A DNA stretch of 64,000 nucleotides from Gemmatimonadales bacterium (GCA_009840115.1 VXOJ01000067.1:30542-94541); one strand, 5' to 3'. Counted from the first letter of the stretch, positions 16,320 through 26,181 are shown. Numbers and translations are program-made. Notes: generated by a model from the sequence alone, not told the origin.

Positions 16320-16399
16320 CGAGCAGGGAAAGTGAGTACTCCCACGTGCGCTCCTCCTGTCCCCACACCGTCCCGCTGCGTACGATCCGGTCGATATGC

Positions 16400-17275
16400 G
16401 TGCTGCTGCCCCCCCGCCTCGTCACCGACGGTGATCCGTTGCGTCTATTGGCGTTGTCCGACCTGCACGTCTCCCATGCGGAGAACCGGGAGGCCTTGGA
16501 GAGTCTGCCCGCCTGTCCCGACGACTGGCTGATCCTGGCGGGCGACGTGACCCACGGCGCGCAGCGACTCGAGGCGTGCTTTGCCCGACTGACTCCGAAG
16601 TTTCGACAGGTCGTCTGGGTGCCGGGAAACCACGAACTGTGGACGATACCGGATGCTCCTCCCGGGCTCCGTGGGGTGGGCCTCTACGAACACCTGGTCG
16701 GGATCGCCCGCAACCACGGGGTTCTCACTCCCGAAGATCCTTATCCGGTGGTGGAACATCGGGACGGACCGGTGCTGCTCGCGCCGCTGTTCCTGCTCTA
16801 CGACTACAGCTTTCGGCCAGCGCACGTTCGGCGTGATGAGGTGGTTCGGTGGGCCCGGGAGACCCGAGCGGTCTGCTCCGACGAGGTGATGCTGCATCCC
16901 GACCCGTTTCCGGATCGGGACTCGTGGTGCGCCGCGCGCTGCGAGGACGCCGCCGCCCGGCTCGCTTCCGCGCCCGCCGAGCTTCCGAAGCTCCTGGTCA
17001 ATCATTATCCGCTCGAAGAACGACACGCCGTGCTGCCGAAGATCCCCCGCTTCACTCCGTGGTGCGGGACCCGCCGGACGCGGGGTTGGCACCGGCGGTT
17101 CAACGCATGCGCGGTGGTGTACGGCCACCTCCACATCCGGGACACCCACTGGCTCGATGGCGTGCCCTTCCAGGAGGTCTCCCTGGGGTATCCGGGGCAG
17201 TGGGACCGCCGGCGGGGGATCGCCGCGTACTTGCGGGAAGTCACCCTGGCGCCCCGGGGCGCGACCGTCCGATGA
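16400..17275 (+). CDS. Calcineurin-like metallophosphoesterase
   Basis: About 291 residues with the full dinuclear-metal motif set in order: SDLH, ILAGDVTHG, VPGNHELW, VNHYPLEERH and GHLHIRDTHW. It would cleave phosphomonoester or diester bonds; substrate unknown. The GTG at 16400 is chosen as it gives a short lead to the first metal motif; no strong ribosome site is visible and other starts are possible. The stop overlaps the thymidine kinase start (ATGA), so the two are probably co-translated, hinting at a nucleotide-related role. Confidence 0.85.
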   Translation: MLLPPRLVTDGDPLRLLALSDLHVSHAENREALESLPACPDDWLILAGDVTHGAQRLEACFARLTPKFRQVVWVPGNHELWTIPDAPPGLRGVGLYEHLVGIARNHGVLTPEDPYPVVEHRDGPVLLAPLFLLYDYSFRPAHVRRDEVVRWARETRAVCSDEVMLHPDPFPDRDSWCAARCEDAAARLASAPAELPKLLVNHYPLEERHAVLPKIPRFTPWCGTRRTRGWHRRFNACAVVYGHLHIRDTHWLDGVPFQEVSLGYPGQWDRRRGIAAYLREVTLAPRGATVR

Positions 17276-17922
17276 CAAGAGCCATGCGGCACAGGGCGGG
17301 AGCCGGGTGGGTCGAGGTCGTCGCCGGGGTCATGTTCAGCGGCAAATCCGAGGAGCTGATCCGGCGCGTGCGCCGCGCCCTCATCGCGGGCCGGCGGGTC
17401 CAACTCTTCAAGTCCCATCTCGACGACCGCTACGGCGGCCGGTTCCGGATCTCGTCCCACGACGGGCGGGAGATCGATGCCGAGCCCGTGTCCAGTTCGG
17501 TGGAGGTGGCCGAGAAGGTTCGCCCCTCTACGCACGTCGTCGCGATCGACGAGGCGCAGTTCCTGGACGACGGGATCTGCGAGGTCGTGGACGCGCTGGC
17601 CGATGCGGGGATGCGCGTCATCGTGGTCGGGACCGACATGGACTTCCGCGGCGAGCCCTTCGGCCCCATGGGCCTGCTCCTGGCGCGCGCGGAGCGGATC
17701 GACAAGCTGACCGCGATCTGCGTCGTGTGCGGCGATCCGGCCACGAGAAACCAGCGCCTCATCGACGGGAAGCCGGCGCCTGCCGAGGGCCCGACGATCC
17801 AGGTGGGAGGCGCCGAGTCCTACGAGGCGCGTTGCCGCCGGTGCCACGACGTGCCGCAGCGGGATCGCCGCCAGACGGAGCTGTCACTGCGGCGCGAAGC
17901 GGAGGGCTGGGAAGGCGTTTAG
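17272..17922 (+). CDS. tdk: Thymidine kinase (type II)
   Basis: The 216-residue product has the P-loop VMFSGKSEELIRRV (about 20-33), the DEAQFLDD metal/Walker B segment (about 95), TDMDFRGEPFGPM of the lasso region, and zinc-binding cysteines in CVVCGDPA and CRRCH. These are standard for bacterial cytosolic Tdk, which makes dTMP from thymidine in salvage. The ATG at 17272 overlaps the phosphoesterase stop; an ATG four codons later is also possible. Length is normal (about 200-215). Confidence 0.95.
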   Translation: MTRAMRHRAGAGWVEVVAGVMFSGKSEELIRRVRRALIAGRRVQLFKSHLDDRYGGRFRISSHDGREIDAEPVSSSVEVAEKVRPSTHVVAIDEAQFLDDGICEVVDALADAGMRVIVVGTDMDFRGEPFGPMGLLLARAERIDKLTAICVVCGDPATRNQRLIDGKPAPAEGPTIQVGGAESYEARCRRCHDVPQRDRRQTELSLRREAEGWEGV

Positions 17923-17945
17923 CAGCCCGGGGCAAGAGCGCTGCT
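17921..17945. terminator. Weak hairpin between convergent genes
   Basis: AGCAGC (17921-17926) pairs with GCTGCT (17940-17945) across 13 nt between the converging tdk and peptidase genes. There is no T-run, so a terminating role is only possible. Confidence 0.25.
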
Positions 17946-17955
17946 GCAGGACCCC

Positions 17956-19533
17956 TCAGCCGCCGGGGACGCGGAGGATGGGATACACCTCACCGGGACG
18001 CAGCCGGTCCGCGAGGAAGCCCCAGTTCGCGAAGCCGTCGTCCGACTGCGGCTCCACGAGGCTGAACAGCAGGCGTCCGAGCGGCCGGTCGGTCCGCGCC
18101 ACCATGTCGCCCGGGGCGGGCGTGACCCGCGCCGGCTCGTAGCCGCCGAAGAGCCTCTGCTCGTTGCGGCCCTGGAACGGCCGCTCGGCCGTCTGCACGG
18201 AGTCGATGCGGAACGCCTCCACCTCCAGGGGCGTCGCACCGGCCGGCTCCAGCGCGATGCCGTGCGCCGCGAGCCGGGTCAGGACGTCCCCCAGGTCAGC
18301 GGGGATCAGGTAGGCCTCGGGCACGCGCTCCACTAGCGTCGGCGCGAACGTCCCGTACTCGTACATCGCCTCGACGTACTGCGTGTCTGCGCGCAGGAGC
18401 AGCGGGCGTCCGGTGAGGGGGTGTACCTCCTCGACGGTGGCGCCCATGAGGATGTCGACGGGCGCGGCCGAGCGTTCGGGGACGGCGCGCAACGCGAGCA
18501 CGTCGCCCGTCACCCCGGCGGCATCGGCATCCGCGACGATGCGCCGTACCTCGGCCGCGTGCTCATGGACGTAGTCGAGGATCTCCTCCACGAAGTAGAG
18601 CGTCGCGAGCACGCGCTCCTCGAAGCTCGCGTAGGAGTAGGCCTCGCTCAGGATCGCGATCCGGTTGCGGAGACCGATGTAGTTGTTGTTGAAGCGCGGG
18701 CGGTGGTCGAAGGTGTACCAGCCGGGCGCCTCCCCGCCCCGCGCGAAGGCGTTCCCGTAGTAGTAGTACTCCCAGCCGTACTTCTCCCGGATCTCTCCGG
18801 TCACGTGGGGGAAGAGCCCTTCACGCAGGAAGCCGTCGATCTCCCCCGGCGTGTTGGGATGCAGCGGCGGCGAATAGGTGAGGTGATAGGCGTGCTGCGT
18901 CCCGTTCGTCGTGTGCAGGTCGACGGCCACGTGCGGGTCGTACTCGCCGAACAGCCGCGCCACCGACCGCGCCTCCGGCGAGTCGAGCTTCATGTGGTCG
19001 CGGTTCAGGTCGTAGCCCTGGGCGTTCGGCCGCTGGCCCATCCCTCCGACCGGCCCGTGCTGGCGGCCGCGGTTCGTGAGGAGCACCCGCTCGTTGCCGT
19101 CCGCGTTGTAGATGGGCGCGATGAGGAGGACCATCGACTCCCGCCACTCGCGGTGGCGCCCGGCGAGGAGGTCGCGCAGCAGCATCTGGAGCGCTTCCTT
19201 CCCGCACACCTCGCCGGCGTGGATGTTGCCCTGCAGGTAGACGACCGTCTTGCCGGAAGCCCTGACGGACGCCGCACTCGCATCTTCCACGTCGCCCACC
19301 ACAACCATGGGGATCGGCCGTCCCTCGTTCGTATAGCCGTAGGTCGTGTAATGGACCGACGGATCGCTCGCCGCGGCGCGTTCCAGGAAGTCCACGACGT
19401 CGGCGTACGAACTCGTTTCCCGGTACTCCGTCCGCTCCGCGCGGGTGAGAAACGCTTCGCCCGCCGGCACCGGACCTCCACACGCCGCCACCGCCCCCGC
19501 AACCGCCAACCACCGCAGTACGCGCACGCTCAT
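17956..19533 (-). CDS. M14 zinc carboxypeptidase-family lipoprotein
   Basis: The 525-residue product begins behind GGAGG at an ATG giving a lipoprotein signal with lipobox VAAC (Cys about residue 18). The M14 catalytic domain follows: GNIHAGEVCGKEAL (zinc His and Glu), DLNRDHMKLDSPEA, and DLHTTNGTQHAYHLTYSP (third zinc ligand). A later LSEAYSY carries a plausible catalytic Glu. It probably trims peptides in the periplasm or at the outer membrane. A C-terminal region of about 150 residues is beta-rich, as in related peptidases. Expression is convergent to tdk. Confidence 0.88.
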   Translation of the reverse strand: MSVRVLRWLAVAGAVAACGGPVPAGEAFLTRAERTEYRETSSYADVVDFLERAAASDPSVHYTTYGYTNEGRPIPMVVVGDVEDASAASVRASGKTVVYLQGNIHAGEVCGKEALQMLLRDLLAGRHREWRESMVLLIAPIYNADGNERVLLTNRGRQHGPVGGMGQRPNAQGYDLNRDHMKLDSPEARSVARLFGEYDPHVAVDLHTTNGTQHAYHLTYSPPLHPNTPGEIDGFLREGLFPHVTGEIREKYGWEYYYYGNAFARGGEAPGWYTFDHRPRFNNNYIGLRNRIAILSEAYSYASFEERVLATLYFVEEILDYVHEHAAEVRRIVADADAAGVTGDVLALRAVPERSAAPVDILMGATVEEVHPLTGRPLLLRADTQYVEAMYEYGTFAPTLVERVPEAYLIPADLGDVLTRLAAHGIALEPAGATPLEVEAFRIDSVQTAERPFQGRNEQRLFGGYEPARVTPAPGDMVARTDRPLGRLLFSLVEPQSDDGFANWGFLADRLRPGEVYPILRVPGG

Positions 19534-19569
19534 TCGAACCTCCGCATCTCGGAACCGTGCCATCGCCGG

Positions 19570-20319
19570 CTAATCCTCGGGACCGCGTCGGTCGGCCCAG
19601 GCGGCCACGTGCGCGGCCATCTCTTCAGCCACGTCCTCGTTCGTGCGGGCGCTGCGCTTGAGGACGCGGAACGAGTGGTCGGCGCCCTCGAGCCGGTGCA
19701 GCGTCGCGAGCGGGCCGAGCGAGGCGCACGTCGGTTCGATCAGATCCCAGCGGGCGAGGGCGTCGCGCGTCCCCTGCAGAAAGAGCATCGGCACCGTGAC
19801 GCCGCTCAGGTGGGCCGCGCGCTCGGCGGCCCGCTCGGGACGGCCGGGCGCGTGGAGCGGGAAGCCGAAGAAGACCAGACCGCGGACGCCCGGCAGCGGC
19901 GCCCCGGAGGCGGCGGTCGACGTCATGCGGCCGCCCATCGACTTGCCGCCCGCCAGCAGCGGAAGCCCGTCCGCCAGGGCGGCGGCCTTCGCGACGGCGG
20001 CCCGCACGGTTTCGACGAGGACCGCGGGACGGTCGGGGGGCCGGCGGCGGCCGGAGAGCGCCCGCGCCTCCATGTAGGGGAAGTGGTAGCGAAACGACGC
20101 GACCCCCCGCCCCGCCAGCCGCTGCGCCATGTCGGACATGAACGGGTGCTCGATCCCCGCCCCGGCCCCGTGCGCGAAGGCGAGCATGGCGCGCGGCTCC
20201 GGGGGACGGACGAGCAGCGCGGACACTTCGCTCACGCGCAGGGAAACGAACTGGGCCTGCTCGGGAAACCGATGCGTCTCGCCGACCTCGCCGGCGGCGC
20301 GGGGAGCGGACCGGCTCAC
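19570..20319 (-). CDS. Alpha/beta hydrolase (KANL3/Tex30-like)
   Basis: The 249-residue product has FAHGAGAGIEHPFM (oxyanion region), the nucleophile elbow GGKSMGGRM (Ser about residue 113) and the catalytic His in GADHSFRVLKRS. This matches the KANL3/Tex30 hydrolase group, which acts as a small cytosolic dienelactone-type esterase; natural substrate unknown. The GTG start overlaps the stop of the MFS gene by 4 nt (GTGA), so it is translationally coupled to it. Longer upstream frame is internal to the MFS gene and was excluded. Confidence 0.8.
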   Translation of the reverse strand: MSRSAPRAAGEVGETHRFPEQAQFVSLRVSEVSALLVRPPEPRAMLAFAHGAGAGIEHPFMSDMAQRLAGRGVASFRYHFPYMEARALSGRRRPPDRPAVLVETVRAAVAKAAALADGLPLLAGGKSMGGRMTSTAASGAPLPGVRGLVFFGFPLHAPGRPERAAERAAHLSGVTVPMLFLQGTRDALARWDLIEPTCASLGPLATLHRLEGADHSFRVLKRSARTNEDVAEEMAAHVAAWADRRGPED

Positions 20320-21581
20320 GGCGACTTCGTGTCCGGCTGGTCGCGCGGTTCGTGGGCGGCCACCGGGCCCGTCCAGCGGTCGGTCGGGTCGAGCTTCTCC
20401 TCCGCCTCGGGCGCTGCCGGAGCCGGGATCCGGAGCGCCAGCCACAGCGCCACGGCCGACGCCGCGGCCCCGACGAGGAACGGGCTCTCGATCGAATACA
20501 ACTCGAACAGATGACCCGCCGCCAGCGGCGCCAGCACCCGACCCGTGCCTCCGGCGACCTGGCTGCCGCCGAACACGGACCCCTGCGAGTGTTCGTCCGT
20601 GGCGCGCGAGATCAGCGCGTGGAGCGCCGGGAAGATCAGCCCTGTCGCGGACGCCCACACGGGTACGAGGAACCAGAGCTGCCAGCGATCCGAGAGGAAC
20701 GGAATCGCCCCCACGCCGAGGGCGAGCAGCAGACAGCCCGCGCGCATCGTGTTCGGCTCGCCGAACTTCTTGACGATCCGGCCGACGAGGCCTCCGCGAA
20801 CGATGACCGTGCACCCTCCCGCGAGCGTGAACACGAGGCCCATGTCGGCCGCCGTCATCGCGAACACGCGCTCGGTGTACAGCGCCAGGACCGATGTCAT
20901 CGAGGTGAAGCAGGCGAGCGTCAGGAAGTACACGAGCAGGAGCACGCGCAGCGGGAAGCGGCCCAGCGAGCGCACCCACAGCTTGAACGTCGCGGCTTCC
21001 CCTCTGGACGCGTCGGCCTTGCCGGAGCGGAAGTGCCGCGATTCCGGCAGCAGGACCACGGCCGCCAGCAGGTTGACCAGGCACAGGCCGGCGGCGACGT
21101 AGCCCGGCACCCCCAGCCCGAAGCCGCTGAAGGCCCCGCCGATGGCCGGGCCCAGCATGATTCCGAGACCGGATGCCGCACCGATCAGCCCGAGCCCCCG
21201 GGCCCGTTCCTCCCCTTCGGTGGAGTCCGCGACGTAGGCCTGGGCGATGCCGACCGTCCCCCCGGCGGCACCCGCCGTCGCACGCGAGATCAGGAGCTCC
21301 CACAGGTTGTCGGCGAGCGCGAACATCAGGTAGGAGAGCACCGAGGCGAGGAGCCCGATCAGGAGGAGACGCCGCCGCCCCAGGCGGTCGGAGAACCGTC
21401 CCCAGATGGGGGCGGCGAGGAGTTGCGTGACGGAATAGGAGGCGATGATGAGGGTGACCCAGCGCGGCGAGGCGCCCAGTTCCTCGGCGTAGAAGGGGAG
21501 CAGCGGGAGGACGATGCCGAAGCCCATCATGTCCACCATCACCGTCCCGAACAGGACGCCGAGCCCGGAGCGTCTCAGCAT
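20316..21581 (-). CDS. MFS transporter (TetA-like drug:H+ antiporter subgroup)
   Basis: The 421-residue product has 12 predicted helices, motif A variant GRFSDRLGRRRLLLIG between helices 2 and 3, and motif C-like GLGIMLGPAIGGAFSG in helix 5, as in drug-efflux MFS proteins. It would export hydrophobic compounds in exchange for protons. It is the first gene of a two-gene unit with the small hydrolase. Start ATG at 21581. Confidence 0.88.
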   Translation of the reverse strand: MLRRSGLGVLFGTVMVDMMGFGIVLPLLPFYAEELGASPRWVTLIIASYSVTQLLAAPIWGRFSDRLGRRRLLLIGLLASVLSYLMFALADNLWELLISRATAGAAGGTVGIAQAYVADSTEGEERARGLGLIGAASGLGIMLGPAIGGAFSGFGLGVPGYVAAGLCLVNLLAAVVLLPESRHFRSGKADASRGEAATFKLWVRSLGRFPLRVLLLVYFLTLACFTSMTSVLALYTERVFAMTAADMGLVFTLAGGCTVIVRGGLVGRIVKKFGEPNTMRAGCLLLALGVGAIPFLSDRWQLWFLVPVWASATGLIFPALHALISRATDEHSQGSVFGGSQVAGGTGRVLAPLAAGHLFELYSIESPFLVGAAASAVALWLALRIPAPAAPEAEEKLDPTDRWTGPVAAHEPRDQPDTKSP

Positions 21582-21902
21582 GCGGTTGCGGTGGTCATCC
21601 CATGCTTCAAGCCGAACTCCTCCCTGCTCGGACCATGCCCGGGCCGGGTCGGCCGGGGGCGCGAAGCGCGGCGCGGCTCGGCCGCGTGGACGCTGTGCTC
21701 ACGACACCCCGGACGATCCCCGCGTTGCGCTTCCGGCGGCGGAGGCCGTGGCGCAAAAACTCACTGTCCGTCGGGTGGGAGCGGGGATAGTTTGCCCCCC
21801 ACCGGACGCCGGGGACAGTCCCGGGTCCCGGAACGCCCGCGGGACGGCCTCTCGCAATCTTCAGACTTCATCTTCGGAACGGTTTTCAAGAGGAAGGGAT
21901 TC
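21582..21902. other. Divergent intergenic region
   Basis: About 320 bases between the divergent MFS gene and the acyl-CoA operon. No ORF with coding character was seen. The right end holds a purine-rich ribosome site (AAGAGGAAGGG) for the hydratase gene. Promoters are not clear by eye. Confidence 0.4.
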
Positions 21903-22697
21903 ATGGCTGACACGCTGATTCGATATGCGGCCGAGGACGGCGTCGCGGTCTTCACGATCGACGACCCCCCCGCGAACACATACACGTACGAGATGATGCG
22001 CGACCTGGACGACGCGATCCTGCGCGCGCGCTTCGACGAGAACGTCCACGTCATCGTCATCCGGGGCGAGGGAGACAGGTTCTTCTCCGCCGGGGCGAAC
22101 ATCAAGATGCTCCAGACCTCGGACCCCTACTTCAAGTACTTCTTCTGCCTGCACGCGAACGAAACGCTGACCCGCCTCGAGCACACGCCCAAGCTCGTGA
22201 TCGGCGCCCTGAACGGGCACACCGTGGGGGGCGGACTCGAGATCGCGCTCGCCTGCGACATCCGGATCGCCCGCCGGGACGCGGGGAAGATCGGGCTGCC
22301 GGAGGTGAACCTCGGCGTCCTCCCGGGGACGGGCGGGACGCAGCGGCTCGGCCGGCTGCTCGGGAAGCCGAAGGCCATCGAGTTGATGGCGGAGGGCCGC
22401 ACGTTCGGGTTCGAGGAGGCGCTGGAACTGGGGCTCGTGAACAAGGTGTTCGAGGGAGATGACGAGGAATTCCACGCGCAGGTGATGGAGTACGCGCGGC
22501 AGTTCACGCCGCCCCACAAGGCGTCGCGCGCGGTGGGCCGCATCAAGCGGTCGGTGTGCAGCGGCGTCGAGGTGCCCTTCTCCGAGGGCCTCGCGATCGA
22601 GCGCGAGCTGCAGCAACTCCTCTTCCAGGGAGACGACGCGCGCGAGGGTCTCGCGGCCTACGTCGAGCGGCGCGCGCCCGAGTTCGCGGGGCGCTAG
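21903..22697 (+). CDS. Enoyl-CoA hydratase/isomerase family protein
   Basis: The 264-residue crotonase-fold protein has the oxyanion segment FFSAGANIKML, catalytic Glu sites GHTVGGGLEIALACD and GLPEVNLGVLPGTGGTQRL, and the C-terminal trimer helix. Both catalytic Glu are present, so it can hydrate 2-enoyl-CoA. It begins behind GAGGAAGG and opens a unidirectional operon (21903-28517) for acyl-CoA turnover. The unusual tyrosine-rich N-terminal segment NTYTYEMM is typical of one subgroup. Confidence 0.9.
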   Translation: MADTLIRYAAEDGVAVFTIDDPPANTYTYEMMRDLDDAILRARFDENVHVIVIRGEGDRFFSAGANIKMLQTSDPYFKYFFCLHANETLTRLEHTPKLVIGALNGHTVGGGLEIALACDIRIARRDAGKIGLPEVNLGVLPGTGGTQRLGRLLGKPKAIELMAEGRTFGFEEALELGLVNKVFEGDDEEFHAQVMEYARQFTPPHKASRAVGRIKRSVCSGVEVPFSEGLAIERELQQLLFQGDDAREGLAAYVERRAPEFAGR

Positions 22698-22742
22698 GAC
22701 GCGGCGGATCGGGCCGGGACGGCGGGAGCGGGGCGAAGCGCG

Positions 22743-23963
22743 GTGAGCGGCGCGGACCGGACTCCGGTCATCATCGACGCCGTCCGCACGCCAGTGGGGC
22801 GCGCGGGCGGCGCGCTCTCGTCGATGCGGGCCGACGACCTCCTGGCGCACGCGATCCGCGCCCTTGTCGAGCGGACCGGCGTCCCGGCCGGCCGCGTCGA
22901 GGACGTGATCGCCGGGTGCACGAACCAGGCCGGCGAGGACAACCGCAACGTGGCCCGGATGGCCGGGCTGCTGGCCGGACTCCCGGTCGGGGTCGCGGGC
23001 CAGACCGTGAACCGGCTCTGCGGATCCGGGCTGCAGGCGGTCGTCACCGCCGCGCACGCGATCCGGGCTGGCGAGGGTGACGTGTTCATCGCGGGCGGCG
23101 TCGAGAGCATGTCCCGCGCACCGTGGGTCATGCTGAAGACGGACCGGGCCTTCTCGCGCGTGCCGCCGAAGCTCGCGGACACCACCGTCGGCTGGCGCTT
23201 CGCCAACCCCGCCATGCCCGAGCCGTGGACGATCCCGCTCGCCGAGACCGCGGAGGTCGTGGCGGAGGACCACGGCGTCGGGCGCGGGGAGCAGGACGCC
23301 TTCGCGGTGGAGAGCCAGCGCCGCGCCGCCGCCGCGATCGAGGCGGACCGGTTCGCGGACGAGATCGTGCCGGTCGAGGTTCCGCAGCGGAAGGGCGAGC
23401 CGCTGCGCGTGGGGGGCGACGAGCATCCCCGCCCCGGCACGACCCTCGAGCAGCTCGCCCGCCTGCGCGCCGCCTTCCGGGCGGACGGCACCGTGACGGC
23501 CGGAAACGCGTCCGGCATCAACGACGGGGCGGCCGCCGTCCTCGTCGCGAGCCGGGCCGCCGCGGACGAACTCGGCCTTCGGCCCCTGGCCCGCGTGGGG
23601 GCTTCGGCGGTCGCCGGCGTGGAGCCGCAGCGGATGGGTATCGGACCCGTGCCCGCCACCCGCAAGGCCCTGCAACGAGAAGGACTTACAGTCGATGACC
23701 TCGACCTGATTGAACTCAATGAGGCGTTTGCCGCGCAGGCCCTGCCCTGCATCGCCGAACTGGGCCTCGATCCGGCGCGGGTGAACGTGAACGGGGGCGC
23801 GATCGCCCTCGGCCATCCCCTCGGCTGTACCGGCGCCAAGATCCTCACGACGCTCGTCCACGAGATGCGGCGGCGCGACGCATGCCACGGGCTCGTCACG
23901 ATGTGCATCGGGGTCGGCCAGGGGATCGCGCTGCTCGTGCATCGCGACGCGGAACCGGCATGA
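22743..23963 (+). CDS. Acetyl-CoA acyltransferase (thiolase)
   Basis: The 406-residue product carries the nucleophile motif [12 protein letters not shown] (Cys about residue 94), [36 protein letters not shown] (catalytic His) and CIGVGQG (second catalytic Cys). It cleaves 3-oxoacyl-CoA with CoA, or condenses acetyl-CoA. The GTG start follows the hydratase gene by 45 nt. The closest described types are PaaJ/FadA-like degradative thiolases. Confidence 0.93.
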   Translation: MSGADRTPVIIDAVRTPVGRAGGALSSMRADDLLAHAIRALVERTGVPAGRVEDVIAGCTNQAGEDNRNVARMAGLLAGLPVGVAGQTVNRLCGSGLQAVVTAAHAIRAGEGDVFIAGGVESMSRAPWVMLKTDRAFSRVPPKLADTTVGWRFANPAMPEPWTIPLAETAEVVAEDHGVGRGEQDAFAVESQRRAAAAIEADRFADEIVPVEVPQRKGEPLRVGGDEHPRPGTTLEQLARLRAAFRADGTVTAGNASGINDGAAAVLVASRAAADELGLRPLARVGASAVAGVEPQRMGIGPVPATRKALQREGLTVDDLDLIELNEAFAAQALPCIAELGLDPARVNVNGGAIALGHPLGCTGAKILTTLVHEMRRRDACHGLVTMCIGVGQGIALLVHRDAEPA

Positions 23964-23979
23964 GGCGGGGAGGTTCGGC

Positions 23980-24816
23980 ATGAGCGAGGCACACGTCCTG
24001 ATCGATATCGAGGACGGCGTGGGGACCCTCACGCTGAACCGGCCGGACAAGCTCAACGCCTTCATCGGTGAGATGCGGGGCGAGATCGCCGGCGGGATCG
24101 AGACGCTCGGCGCGGACGACGGGGTGCGGGCGGTCATCATCACCGGAGCCGGGCGGGCGTTCTGCGCCGGCGCCGACGTCAAGTACCTCACCCGCCTCAT
24201 CGAAACGCGGGCGATCGACGAGGCCGTCGCCCTGGTCGAGGCGGGACGCCGGGTCGCGTCGGCCATCCGGGGGATGCCCAAGCCCGTCATCGCCGCGGTG
24301 AACGGGCCCGCGGCGGGGGGCGGCGCGAACCTCGCCCTCGCCTGCGACCTCCGGCTCGCCTCCGAGACGGCGTCGATCGGCCAGACCTTCAACCGTATCG
24401 GCCTCCACCCGGACTGGGGCGGGACCTACGCCGTGCCCCGCCTCGTGGGTCCGGCGCGCGCCGCGGAACTCTTCTTCTTCGCGGAGATGGTGCCGGCCGC
24501 CGAGTGCGAGCGGATCGGCCTCGTGAACCGCGTGGTCCCCGCGGATGAACTCATGCCGCTGGCCCACGAGTGGGCGCGCACGCTGGCGCGGAAACCGCCG
24601 CTGCCCCTGCGGCTCGCGAAGGAGGCGGTACAGCGGTCCCTGTCGTCCAGCTTCGACGAGATGATGGACTACGAGACGGCGGCGCAGAAGGCCTGCTTCG
24701 AGTCCGCGGACGCGCTCGAGGGCGTGCGGGCCTTCGTGGAGAAGCGCCCGCCCCGGTTCGGGAGCGGCGGCGAGGACGACAAACCGGCAGCGAGGGAGGG
24801 GGGTGCGCGTGTCTGA
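23980..24816 (+). CDS. Enoyl-CoA hydratase/isomerase (PaaG-like)
   Basis: The 278-residue product has the crotonase landmarks AFCAGADVKYL and GPAAGGGANLALACDLRLA. At the second catalytic segment it reads FNRIGLHPDWGGTY; the first Glu is replaced by Ala (GGANL instead of GGLEL) and the second by Asp nearby, as in PaaG-type isomerases. So isomerisation of a double bond is more likely than simple hydration. It is 16 nt after the thiolase and overlaps the acetyltransferase gene by 14 nt. Confidence 0.85.
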   Translation: MSEAHVLIDIEDGVGTLTLNRPDKLNAFIGEMRGEIAGGIETLGADDGVRAVIITGAGRAFCAGADVKYLTRLIETRAIDEAVALVEAGRRVASAIRGMPKPVIAAVNGPAAGGGANLALACDLRLASETASIGQTFNRIGLHPDWGGTYAVPRLVGPARAAELFFFAEMVPAAECERIGLVNRVVPADELMPLAHEWARTLARKPPLPLRLAKEAVQRSLSSSFDEMMDYETAAQKACFESADALEGVRAFVEKRPPRFGSGGEDDKPAAREGGARV

Positions 24817-25327
24817 GACCGTCACGGTTCGGCCGGCCCGGATCGACGACATCGACGAACTCGTCGCGATGTGGACCCGGTACATGCGGATTCATGCCCT
24901 CAATCCCGCCTACCGGCGGCTCCGCACGGATGCGATACAGACGCGCGCGGGCATGTTCCGCCGCCATATCGAAGAGGCCACGAGCGTCGTCTTCGTCCTG
25001 GAGGCGGAAGACGGCGGCCTCGACGGCATGCTCGTCTGCTTCGTGGAGGAGAACGAACCCCTGTTCGACCCGCCGCGCTACGTGCGCATCCAGACCCCGT
25101 TCGTGAGGCGGGAGGAACGGCGCAAGGGCAACCTGCGGCGCCTCCTGCGCGCCGCGTTCGAGTGGGCGGCGGACTGGGACATCCACGAGGTGCGCCTCTT
25201 CACCGGAGCGGACAACCTGATCGCGAACGCGCTCGCCGACGACCTCGGCTTCGAGGCCGTCGAGGTCGTGCGCCGGTACGCCCTCCGCCCCGAGCCGGAG
25301 ATGAACCCGGAGGACTGGCTCGAATGA
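24803..25327 (+). CDS. GNAT-family N-acetyltransferase
   Basis: About 174 residues of GNAT fold: N-terminal VTVRPARIDDIDELVAMW, strand FVLEAEDGGLDGMLVCFVEE, acetyl-CoA-contacting region FVRREERRKGNLRRLLRAAFEWA (pyrophosphate loop), and C-terminal NLIANALADDLGFEAVEVVRRY. Start could be GTG at 24803 or 24809. It lies inside the acyl-CoA operon, overlapping the gene on each side, so it may acylate a small molecule or protein linked to that pathway; the substrate cannot be read. Confidence 0.8.
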   Translation: MRVSETVTVRPARIDDIDELVAMWTRYMRIHALNPAYRRLRTDAIQTRAGMFRRHIEEATSVVFVLEAEDGGLDGMLVCFVEENEPLFDPPRYVRIQTPFVRREERRKGNLRRLLRAAFEWAADWDIHEVRLFTGADNLIANALADDLGFEAVEVVRRYALRPEPEMNPEDWLE

Positions 25328-26181
25328 CGGCGCGTCCGGCGCTGGCCGTGCTCGGGGCCGGCACGATGGGACACGGGATCGCGCAGGTCGCGGCGATGTC
25401 GGGCTACGACACCCGGCTCTTCGATGTCATGCCCGAAGCGCTGGAAACGGCGCGGGAACGGATCGAGGCGAATCTCCGCAAGGGGATCCAGCGCGGGAAG
25501 GTTACGGCCGAAGCGCGCGATCGGGCGCTCGGCGGGTTGTCCTACAGCCGATACCTGGGGGAAGCCGCCGACGGGGTCGGGATCGCGATCGAAGCCGTGC
25601 CCGAGAAGCTCGATCTCAAGCAGAAGGTCCTCGCCCGGTGCGGGGAGGCGGCCGCCGACGGCGCGCTGCTCGCCACGAACACCTCGTCTCTTTCCATCAC
25701 CGCCCTCGCGGAGGGACTTCCTTCGCCCGACCGCGTGATCGGGATGCACTTCTTCAACCCCGTCCACATCATGGCGCTCGTCGAGATCGTGCGCGGGGCG
25801 GGGACGTCCGACGAAACCGTGGCGAGGGCGCGCGAGGTCGCCGAACGCCTGGGGAAGACGCCGATCGTCATCGCGGACTCGCCCGGGTTCGCCTCCTCGC
25901 GGCTCGGGCTTGCGCTCGGGCTGGAGGCGATCCGCATGGTGGAGGACGGCGTCGCGAGCGCGGAGGACATCGACACCGCGATGATGCTCGGCTACCGGCA
26001 CCCCATGGGACCGCTGAAACTGGGAGACCTCGTCGGACTCGACGTCCGGCTCGACATCGCCCGCTACCTGCACGAGGCGCTGGGATCGCCGGTGTTCGAA
26101 CCCCCCGCCCTGCTCGAGCGGATGGTGGCGGCGGGCCGCCTCGGCCGGAAGAGCGGACGCGGCTTCTACCGCTGGGACTGA
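25324..26181 (+). CDS. 3-hydroxyacyl-CoA dehydrogenase
   Basis: The 285-residue product has the NAD-binding loop LGAGTMGHGIAQVAA at its N-terminus, TNTSSLSITALA, the catalytic His in MHFFNPVHIM and the C-terminal domain GYRHPMGPLKLGDLVGLD. It converts 3-hydroxyacyl-CoA to 3-oxoacyl-CoA with NAD. It is a single-domain Hbd/FadB-N-type enzyme. The ATG overlaps the acetyltransferase stop (ATGA). With the hydratases and thiolase it completes a beta-oxidation-like cycle. Confidence 0.93.
   Translation: MTARPALAVLGAGTMGHGIAQVAAMSGYDTRLFDVMPEALETARERIEANLRKGIQRGKVTAEARDRALGGLSYSRYLGEAADGVGIAIEAVPEKLDLKQKVLARCGEAAADGALLATNTSSLSITALAEGLPSPDRVIGMHFFNPVHIMALVEIVRGAGTSDETVARAREVAERLGKTPIVIADSPGFASSRLGLALGLEAIRMVEDGVASAEDIDTAMMLGYRHPMGPLKLGDLVGLDVRLDIARYLHEALGSPVFEPPALLERMVAAGRLGRKSGRGFYRWD

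Noticed and set aside
15569..16399. Long upstream extension of the phosphoesterase frame.
   Set aside because: It is out of frame and on the same strand as the BCCT transporter; protein is Arg/Pro-rich noise.
17921..17945. Strong bidirectional terminator between tdk and peptidase.
   Set aside because: Only 6 bp of stem and no T-run; kept as a weak feature only.
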